Source: Chloroflexota bacterium (GTDB lineage Bacteria > Chloroflexota > Limnocylindria > QHBO01). From it: DNA of 64,000 nucleotides. The stretch spans positions 1 to 64,000 of the forward strand of contig QHBO01000011.1 in NCBI GenBank assembly GCA_003243965.1. The letters run 5' to 3'. A program made the translations under genes and the position numbers. The notes beneath the pieces are model-generated. The model had not been told where the DNA came from and did not search any database. It saw nothing but the letters and a program-made list of their open reading frames with translations. Of the stretch, positions 57,461 to 64,000 are shown one piece after another. The first letter of the stretch is position 1; each line of letters starts with the position of its first letter.

Positions 57461-58245
57461 CCGAGCAGCGCGACCGCCTGGTCATCGTCGAGCGCCAGGC
57501 CGAGCAGCGCACCGCGCTGGTGCGTCTCAACCGTCCGCGCCAGCTGAACGCGCTCAACGGCGAGGTGATGGATGCCCTGTGCGATGCGCTGGAGGAGCTG
57601 GACCGCGACGACGCGATCCGCTGCCTGGTGGTCACCGGCAACCAGCGCGCATTCGCCGCGGGCGCCGACATCGGCGAGATGGCCGGTGCGACGGCGGTCG
57701 AGATGTTGGCGAGCAACCGGATCGGTCAGTGGGATCGCGTGCGACGGATCGGCAAGCCGGTGATCGCCGCGGTCAACGGCTGGTGCCTGGGAGGCGGGTG
57801 CGAGCTGGCGATGACGCTCGACCTGATCGTGGCCGGGGAGTCGGCCCGCTTTGGGCAGCCCGAGATCAATATCGGCGTCATCCCGGGCGCCGGGGGCACG
57901 CAGCGGCTGACCCGAGCGATCGGCAAGAGCCGGGCAATGGAGATGATCCTCACCGGCGAGCCGATCAGCGCGGCGGACGCGCTGCGCGCGGGGCTGGCGG
58001 CGCAGGTGGTGCCCGACGAGGTGGTCGTGGAGGATGCGCTGACCCTTGCCGCCAGGATCGCCACCAAGTCACCGATCGCGCTCCGCCTCGCCAAGGAATC
58101 GGTCAACAACGCGTACGAGATGAGCCTGACCGATGCGCTCGCCCACGAGCGCCGGCTGTTCTACCTGCTCTTCGCCACGGAGGACCAGAAGGAGGGGATG
58201 GCCGCCTTCCTGGAGAAGCGCGCCCCCGACTTCACCGGCCGCTGA
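57457..58245 (+). CDS. Enoyl-CoA hydratase (PaaF-like)
   Basis: LNRPRQLNALNGEVMDAL; FAAGADIGEM; NGWCLGGGCELAMTLD; GQPEINIGVIPGAGGTQRL. Confidence 0.93.
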   Translation: MTEQRDRLVIVERQAEQRTALVRLNRPRQLNALNGEVMDALCDALEELDRDDAIRCLVVTGNQRAFAAGADIGEMAGATAVEMLASNRIGQWDRVRRIGKPVIAAVNGWCLGGGCELAMTLDLIVAGESARFGQPEINIGVIPGAGGTQRLTRAIGKSRAMEMILTGEPISAADALRAGLAAQVVPDEVVVEDALTLAARIATKSPIALRLAKESVNNAYEMSLTDALAHERRLFYLLFATEDQKEGMAAFLEKRAPDFTGR

Positions 58246-58248
58246 CCG

Positions 58249-59205
58249 ATGCCGCTCGGCAACCCGGACCGCCCGGTCGGCGGGCTCTCCGTGCGATCCC
58301 CCGCCGGCGTGGAGATGCGCCCGCTGGGCCGCGACGATTTCTCAGTCGCGCTGGCCCTGATGCGCGAGCTGTACGCGCTTCCCGACACCGATCCCGATCC
58401 GCATCGCGCCGCATACGAGGCGCTGGTCGGCTCGGCGGATGCCGCGCCCTTCCTGGCCATCGCCGATGGAGAGGCGGCCGGCCTGGTGATCTTCCGCTTT
58501 CGCCGGCGTCTCAATCACGCGACCTTCGAGGGATGGGTCAGCGACCTGGTCGTGTTGCGGCGATTCCGGGGCCGCGGAATCGGCCGCGCTCTGACGCAGG
58601 CCTGCATCGCCGAGTGGCGGCTGCGGGAGGGACACCGGCTGGTGCTGGAGACCGGACATGACAACGCCGCGGCGCGGGGTCTGTATGCCGCGCTGGGCTT
58701 TGCCGAGGCAGGCGTCCACTTCCAGCTGCGCCCGCTGACCGTCGGGCTGCAGTCCCGCGCCGCGAACGTTGAACTGCGGCCGCCCTCGGCCGACGACTTC
58801 GAGGCGGTGACCCTCCTGCTGGCGGAGAGCGGACGGCCGGCGCCTACGGCAGAGCGGCTCGACGCCGTCCGGCGCACCTACCTCGAGTTTCTGCGTTACC
58901 CCGACGCCGCCGGCAGCCGACTTGCGACTCAGGGAGACGTGCCGGTCGGCTTCGCGGCAGTTGTGCTGCGCCGCCCGTTCTTCAGCCTCAAGCCGCTTGC
59001 CTGGATCGCGGATCTGGCAGTCAGCGAACGGGAGGACCACGAGTTCGTCGGCGCTGACCTGCTCGCGGCCGTGCTCGGCGAGGCCGAGCGGGCCGGCGCC
59101 CAGGCGATCGTGGCCGAGTCGGGCGCGCAGCGAGTCGAGGCGCATCGGCGGTACGCGGCTGCCGGCCTCCGCAACGTGGGGAGCTACTTCGTCCTCGACC
59201 GCTGA
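58249..59205 (+). CDS. Tandem GNAT acetyltransferase-domain protein
   Basis: VSDLVVLRRFRGRGIGRALTQA...GLYAALGF and second domain IADLAVSEREDHEFVGADLLAAVLGEAERAGAQAI. Confidence 0.85.
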   Translation: MPLGNPDRPVGGLSVRSPAGVEMRPLGRDDFSVALALMRELYALPDTDPDPHRAAYEALVGSADAAPFLAIADGEAAGLVIFRFRRRLNHATFEGWVSDLVVLRRFRGRGIGRALTQACIAEWRLREGHRLVLETGHDNAAARGLYAALGFAEAGVHFQLRPLTVGLQSRAANVELRPPSADDFEAVTLLLAESGRPAPTAERLDAVRRTYLEFLRYPDAAGSRLATQGDVPVGFAAVVLRRPFFSLKPLAWIADLAVSEREDHEFVGADLLAAVLGEAERAGAQAIVAESGAQRVEAHRRYAAAGLRNVGSYFVLDR

Positions 59206-59306
59206 TTGGGCGCTGCTCCCACTTGACCAGGCCGCGCGTGATGTGGAGCGCCGCACGGTGAGGGTGAACCGGGCACCGGGCACCGTACCGCCAGCCGTCC
59301 GACCCG

Positions 59307-59312
59307 TAGAAT
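59307..59312 (+). promoter_or_regulatory. -10 element TAGAAT, 8 nt before PaaG-like start
   Basis: TAGAAT-cgccagcg-ATG. Confidence 0.6.
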
Positions 59313-59320
59313 CGCCAGCG

Positions 59321-60103
59321 ATGCCGGACACTGACCAGACGATCATCCGCTCTACGGCCGATGGTGTGGCGACCGTCACCCTCAACCGACCGGAGACGCT
59401 CAACGCGCTGAACGCCACATTGCGGCGGGAGCTGCTGGCCGCGTTCAAAGCCCTGGCCCGCGACGATGCGGTGCGCGTGGTCGTCCTGACCGGCGCGGGG
59501 CGGGGGTTCTGCAGTGGCGCGGACCTCCGCGGCGGGGAAGGCGAGCGAGACTTCCGGCGCGTCCTGACCGATGAGTACAACCCGCTGGTGGCCGCCATCC
59601 GCTCGCTCCCGAAGCCGGTGATCGCCGCCGTCAACGGGGTCGCCGCCGGTGCCGGGGTCAGCCTCGCCCTGGCGGCAGACCTGGTCCTGGCGGCGGACGA
59701 CGCGCGATTCATCCAGGCGTTCGTCAAGATCGGGCTGGTTCCGGACTCCGGCTCGACCCGGACCCTGGTGCGCGCCCTGGGCCGACATCGCGCCGCCCGC
59801 CTGATCTTCACCGGCGAGCCGCTCACCGCCCGAGAGGCGGCCGAGGCCGGACTGGTGGCGGCGGTCGCTCCGGCCGCCGAGCTGGCGGAGCTGGCGACCC
59901 GCTACGCCGCAGACCTCGCAGCGGCGCCCACGCGGGCCATCGCATACGCCAAACGCGCGATCAACGCCGCGGAGGACGAGGACCTTCCCGCCAGCATGGC
60001 CCGCGAGGCAGTCCTCCAGGCACTCGCCGGGCGGACGCAGGACCACGTGGAGGGGATCGCCGCCTTCACCGAGAAGCGGCCAGCCCGCTTCATCGGCCGC
60101 TGA
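59321..60103 (+). CDS. Enoyl-CoA hydratase/isomerase (PaaG-like)
   Basis: LTGAGRGFCSGADLRG; NPLVAAIRSLPKPVIAAVNGVAAGAGVSLALAADLV; GLVPDSGSTRTL. Confidence 0.9.
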   Translation: MPDTDQTIIRSTADGVATVTLNRPETLNALNATLRRELLAAFKALARDDAVRVVVLTGAGRGFCSGADLRGGEGERDFRRVLTDEYNPLVAAIRSLPKPVIAAVNGVAAGAGVSLALAADLVLAADDARFIQAFVKIGLVPDSGSTRTLVRALGRHRAARLIFTGEPLTAREAAEAGLVAAVAPAAELAELATRYAADLAAAPTRAIAYAKRAINAAEDEDLPASMAREAVLQALAGRTQDHVEGIAAFTEKRPARFIGR

Positions 60104-60111
60104 GCAGCCGC

Positions 60112-61314
60112 GTGCGCGAGATCTCGCGGATCGGCGTCCTGGGCGCGGGAACGATGGGCGGCGGAATCGCGCAGGCCGCCGCCGAGGCGGAGTTCTCGGT
60201 CCTGCTGCACGACCCCTTTCCCGGGGCGGTAGAAGGTGCCGTGGGGCGGATCGAGGGTTTCCTGGCGCGCAGCGTCGAGAAGGGCCGCCGCTCGGAAGCC
60301 GATGCTTCGGCGGCGCTCGGGCGGATCCGGCCGACCGAGCGCCTCGAGGGACTCGCGGAGGCTGACCTGGTGATCGAGGCGATCCCCGAGGAGCTGGACC
60401 TCAAGCGCGACGCCTTCGCTCGCCTCGATGCCGCCGCCGCGGACGACGCGATCCTGGCCTCCAACACCAGCTCCCTGCCGATCGCGCGCATCGCGTCCGC
60501 AACGACCCGACCGGAACGGGTGATCGGCATGCACTTCTTCAACCCGGTGCCGCTGATGGCCCTGGTCGAGGTCGTCGCCGCACCGCGCACCGATCCCGAG
60601 GTGCGTGACGCCGCGGTGGAGATCGCGCGCCGGCTGGGCAAGACCCCGGTCATCGCGGCCGACACCCCCGGCTTCATCGTCAACCGCGTGGCGCGTCCCT
60701 TCTACCTCGAGGCGCTGCGCATGCTCGGCGAGGGATCGGCATCGGTCGAGGAGGTGGACGCCGCCGCCCGGGAGGTGGGCTTTCGGATGGGCCCGTTCGA
60801 GCTGATCGATGCCATCGGTCTGGACGTCAACCTGGCGGTCAGCGAAAGCGTCTACCAGGCCTTCTTTCACGATCCTCGCTACCGACCCCACCCGCTGCAG
60901 CGCGCCCTGGTCGATGCGGGCCGTTTGGGGCGCAAGTCCGGAGGCGGCTTCTACGACTACGGACCGGACGGCACGCGCGGCGGCGTCTGGCAGCCGCTCT
61001 CCCGCCCGTACGCGGGTCCCTCGGCCGACCTCCTCCAGCCACCGCTGATCGGGGCGCGGATCATCGCGGCGCTGATCAACGAAGCGGCCAGCGCGGTCGC
61101 CGAGCGGGTCGCGGAACCGGAGGCCATCGACACCGCCATGCGGCTTGGCACCAGCTACCCGGAGGGGCCGCTGGCCTGGGGAGAGCGGATCGGGCTCGGC
61201 TCGGTGGTTGCCACCCTCGACGGCCTGCACACCGCCGTCCCGGACGGTCGTTACCGCGTCGTTCCGCTGCTTCGGCGCCTCGCGGAGGACGGCCGCTCCT
61301 TCTTCGGCCCGTGA
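60112..61314 (+). CDS. 3-hydroxyacyl-CoA dehydrogenase (PaaH-like)
   Basis: IGVLGAGTMGGGIAQAAAEAEF; SNTSSLPI; GMHFFNPVPLMALVEVV; tandem C-terminal domains. Confidence 0.94.
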   Translation: MREISRIGVLGAGTMGGGIAQAAAEAEFSVLLHDPFPGAVEGAVGRIEGFLARSVEKGRRSEADASAALGRIRPTERLEGLAEADLVIEAIPEELDLKRDAFARLDAAAADDAILASNTSSLPIARIASATTRPERVIGMHFFNPVPLMALVEVVAAPRTDPEVRDAAVEIARRLGKTPVIAADTPGFIVNRVARPFYLEALRMLGEGSASVEEVDAAAREVGFRMGPFELIDAIGLDVNLAVSESVYQAFFHDPRYRPHPLQRALVDAGRLGRKSGGGFYDYGPDGTRGGVWQPLSRPYAGPSADLLQPPLIGARIIAALINEAASAVAERVAEPEAIDTAMRLGTSYPEGPLAWGERIGLGSVVATLDGLHTAVPDGRYRVVPLLRRLAEDGRSFFGP

Positions 61315-61961
61315 CGGCGCTCCTGGCGCCGAACCGGTATCGGGCGGTGATCTTCGACATGGACGGCCTGCTGCTCGACACCGAGTTGCTCTGGATGCGT
61401 TCCGAGGAGGCGGTCTTCCGCAACCACGGCGACACGTTCACCTACGAGGACAAGCTGGCCGTGGTCGGCACCCCGATCCCGGTCGGCAGCCGCTACATGG
61501 CGGAGCGTCTCGGCCTCCCTGAGCAGGAGGCCCAGATCGAGGCGGAACTGCTCGACCTGATGCGCGCCGAGCTGCGTCGCCAGGTCGATGCGCGCCCCGG
61601 CGCGCTTGAGCTCGTGGAGCGGCTGCGCGGCCACCTGCCACTGGCGGTGGCCTCGAATTCGTATGCCGACATCGTGCGGCTGGCGCTCGCCGCCGCGGGA
61701 ATCGCCGATGCCTTTCAGGCGGTGGTCACTGCCGACGACGTGCGGCATCCCAAGCCCGCGCCCGACCTCTACCTGCTCGCCTGCGAGCGCCTCGGCGTCG
61801 CTCCGCGCGATGCGCTGGCGCTGGAGGACTCCCCGTCCGGCGTGGCGGCGGCCAAGGCGGCCGGGCTGGCCTGCATCGCGGTCCCCCAGTTCGCGGAGAC
61901 CGATGTCTCGGCCGCGGATCGGGTGATCGATTCCCTGGAGCAGCTGCTCGCGGAGTTCTGA
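61311..61961 (+). CDS. HAD-superfamily phosphatase (beta-phosphoglucomutase-like)
   Basis: [39 protein letters not shown]. Confidence 0.93.
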   Translation: MTALLAPNRYRAVIFDMDGLLLDTELLWMRSEEAVFRNHGDTFTYEDKLAVVGTPIPVGSRYMAERLGLPEQEAQIEAELLDLMRAELRRQVDARPGALELVERLRGHLPLAVASNSYADIVRLALAAAGIADAFQAVVTADDVRHPKPAPDLYLLACERLGVAPRDALALEDSPSGVAAAKAAGLACIAVPQFAETDVSAADRVIDSLEQLLAEF

Positions 61962-61973
61962 GCGCCGACGAAG

Positions 61974-61979
61974 TACGCT
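61974..61979 (+). promoter_or_regulatory. -10 element TACGCT, 6 nt before DUF2277 start
   Basis: TACGCT-taccgc-ATG. Confidence 0.55.
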
Positions 61980-61985
61980 TACCGC

Positions 61986-62213
61986 ATGTGCCGAAGCATC
62001 AAGACCCTACGCCGGGGCGACGTCACCGCCGACGACGCGGAAGTTCGGGCCGCCGCGCTGCAGTACGTCCGCAAGGTGAGCGGCTACCGGCGGCCCTCGG
62101 AGCGCAACGAGGCGGCCTTCAGCGCGGCCGTCGAGGAGGTCGCCAGCGCGTCTCGCCGGCTGCTCGAGGCGGTTGCCGCCACGCACCCCGCGCGCCAGGT
62201 GCGCGGCGGATGA
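61986..62213 (+). CDS. DUF2277 protein
   Basis: [10 protein letters not shown]...[31 protein letters not shown]. Confidence 0.9.
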   Translation: MCRSIKTLRRGDVTADDAEVRAAALQYVRKVSGYRRPSERNEAAFSAAVEEVASASRRLLEAVAATHPARQVRGG

Positions 62214-63451
62214 CGAGGGGACGGGCTGCGGCGGACGCCGACCCGGCCCGCAGGCCGGTGATCGTCGACGGGCTGCGGACCCCGTTCGGGCGCTATGGCG
62301 GCGCGCTGCGCAACGTGCGTCCGGACGACCTGGCAGCGCACGTCATCCGGGGCATCGTGGCACGCGCCGGCGTCGATCCGGGCTCGATCGAGGACGTGAT
62401 GCTGGGTGCCGCCAACCAGGCCGGTGAGGACAACCGGAACGTCGGCCGCATGGCCGTCCTGCTCGCCGGCCTGCCGATCGAGGTCGCGGGGCAGACCGTC
62501 AACCGCCTGTGCGGTAGCGGGTTGCAGGCCATCGTCGCGGCCGCGCACGCGGTCGTTGCCGGCGATGGCGACCTCTTCGTGGCCGGGGGCGTGGAGTCGA
62601 TGACCCGCGCCCCGCTGGTGGTCGCCAAGCCATCCGCGGCCTTTCCGCGCGGCGAGCAGACGATGTACGACACCACGCTCGGTTGGCGCTTCACCAACCC
62701 ACGGCTCGCGGACGCCTACTACCCCTACTCCATGGGCGAAACGGCGGAGAACGTGGCCGAGCGCTGCGGCGTCACGCGCGAGGAGCAGGACGCCTTCGCC
62801 CTCGAGTCGCAGCGGCGGTGGGCCGCCGCGGATGTCGCGGGTCGCTTCAGCGACGAGCTGCTTGCGGTCGATACCCCGGGCGCGCGAGGCGAGACGCATC
62901 GCCTCGAGCGCGACGAGCATCCGCGGCCCGAGACCACCGCCGAGCAGCTCGCCGCATTGAGGCCCGCCTTCGCGCGGGACAGCGGCTCGGTCACCGCCGG
63001 GAACAGCAGCGGCATCAACGACGGCGCGGCGGCCGTGATCGTCACTTCACAGGCCCGCGCCGCCGAGCTGGGCCTGCGGCCGCTCGCCCGGCTGGTGGCA
63101 TCGGCGGTCGCCGGCGTCGACCCGGCGACCATGGGCCTCGGCCCCATTCCCGCGTCCCGCAGGGCGCTCGACCGAGCAGGACTCGGAGTCCAGGACCTCG
63201 ACCTCGTCGAGCTCAACGAGGCCTTCGCCTCACAGGCGCTGGCCTGCATCCGGGAGCTCAAGCTCGACCCCGAGCGGGTCAACGTCAATGGCGGCGCGAT
63301 CGCGATCGGTCATCCGCTGGGAGCCTCCGGTGCGCGCTTGACGGTCACGCTCCTGCACGAGATGCGGCGCAGGGGCGCCCGATACGGCCTGGCCACGATG
63401 TGCATCGGTGTCGGACAGGGGATTGCCGCCGTTTTCGAGGCCGCCGAATAG
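62210..63451 (+). CDS. Acetyl-CoA C-acyltransferase (thiolase; PaaJ/PcaF-like)
   Basis: [44 protein letters not shown]. Confidence 0.95.
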   Translation: MTRGRAAADADPARRPVIVDGLRTPFGRYGGALRNVRPDDLAAHVIRGIVARAGVDPGSIEDVMLGAANQAGEDNRNVGRMAVLLAGLPIEVAGQTVNRLCGSGLQAIVAAAHAVVAGDGDLFVAGGVESMTRAPLVVAKPSAAFPRGEQTMYDTTLGWRFTNPRLADAYYPYSMGETAENVAERCGVTREEQDAFALESQRRWAAADVAGRFSDELLAVDTPGARGETHRLERDEHPRPETTAEQLAALRPAFARDSGSVTAGNSSGINDGAAAVIVTSQARAAELGLRPLARLVASAVAGVDPATMGLGPIPASRRALDRAGLGVQDLDLVELNEAFASQALACIRELKLDPERVNVNGGAIAIGHPLGASGARLTVTLLHEMRRRGARYGLATMCIGVGQGIAAVFEAAE

Positions 63452-63504
63452 CGGCCGTCAGTGCGAGCAGGACTCCCGCGACCGGAGCCGTCATCGGCGG
63501 GGGA

Positions 63505-64000
63505 TCACGTGGCGATGGCGGCGCCGCGCTGAGCGGGTGAGGGATTGAGCTCGAGCTGCGGGAGGACCCGGCTGCGGTACGCCTCGATGAACTCGACCTG
63601 ATTGCGTCCCACGTTGTGGATGTGGACCTCGTCAAAGCCCATCCCGATGTACTGCTGGAGATGGGCGGCGTGCTCGTCGAGATCGGCGCTGATCAGGACC
63701 CGATTGCGAAAGTGCTCGACGCGGACCATCTTCGCCATGTTCGCGAAGTCCTCGGGATTCTTGATGTCCTGCTTGGGGAACGGCATTCCGCCGTTCGGCC
63801 ACTCCCGCAGGGCGTTCTGCTCCGCCTGCTCTTGCGAGGGGGCCCACGAGACGTGGATCTGGAGCAGCCGCGCCGCCTGAGCCGGATCCTTTCCGGCCTC
63901 GCGGCAGCCCTCGGCGAACTTGTCGAACAGTATCCCGATCTTTTCATCGGGTGCTCCGACGGTGATCATCCCGTCGGCGTGCTGCCCGGTGCGCTTGGCG
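63505..64000 (-). CDS. LLM-class F420-dependent oxidoreductase (G6PDH-like), N-terminus beyond window
   Basis: AKRTGQHADGMITVGAPDEKIGILFDKFAEGCREAGKDPAQ; PKQDIKNPEDFANMAKMVRVEHF. Confidence 0.87.
   Translation of the reverse strand, partial: AKRTGQHADGMITVGAPDEKIGILFDKFAEGCREAGKDPAQAARLLQIHVSWAPSQEQAEQNALREWPNGGMPFPKQDIKNPEDFANMAKMVRVEHFRNRVLISADLDEHAAHLQQYIGMGFDEVHIHNVGRNQVEFIEAYRSRVLPQLELNPSPAQRGAAIAT

Overview
A high-GC (~70%) chromosomal window densely packed with about 70 genes, with no prophage, IS element, CRISPR array or rRNA recognised. Gene content (F420/LLM oxidoreductases, iol genes, korDABG-type oxidoreductase, TrpB2 behind a T-box, DUF2277, COG4280) suggests a Chloroflexota-like soil or groundwater bacterium; this taxonomic call is inference. 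Main blocks: F420-dependent oxidoreductase, COG4280 membrane protein, APC permease and acetamidase/formamidase (0-5.4 kb); myo-inositol catabolism iolB-iolD-iolE plus a Gfo/Idh dehydrogenase (5.4-10.1 kb); OmpR-type two-component system (10.3-12.4); GGDEF/HD-GYP protein (14-15.8); DUF5107-TPR protein, aldose epimerase and sugar ABC transporter (15.9-24); MsrA and MFS (24.4-26.7); decayed membrane-protein gene (26.8-27.2); PPi-type phosphofructokinase (27.9); peptidase C26 and FAD oxidase (29-31.3); receiver/TrxR-like fusion with cNMP-domain histidine kinase (31.3-34.4); T-box(Trp)-trpB2 (34.5-36.2); NarL-type two-component system and cupredoxin (36.2-38.6); proS, MFS, VOC, Trx, ArsR (39-43.3); ATP-grasp, cyclophilin, EamA (43.6-46.5); RES-Xre toxin-antitoxin (46.6-47.6); 2-oxoacid:ferredoxin oxidoreductase operon (47.6-51); envelope glycan cassette (51-55); and a paa/beta-oxidation-like CoA cluster with a BamA/Oah-like hydrolase (55.9-63.5). 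Strongest second-look items: the T-box(UGG)-trpB2 unit, a duplicated C-terminal module on the KorB-like subunit, the receiver/TrxR-like fusion lacking CxxC, the RES-Xre pair with an operator-like repeat, widespread -10-to-start-codon spacing that implies leaderless transcription, and a BamA-like hydrolase with a zinc-ribbon tail. No searches were run; family calls rest on motif and protein pattern recognition.
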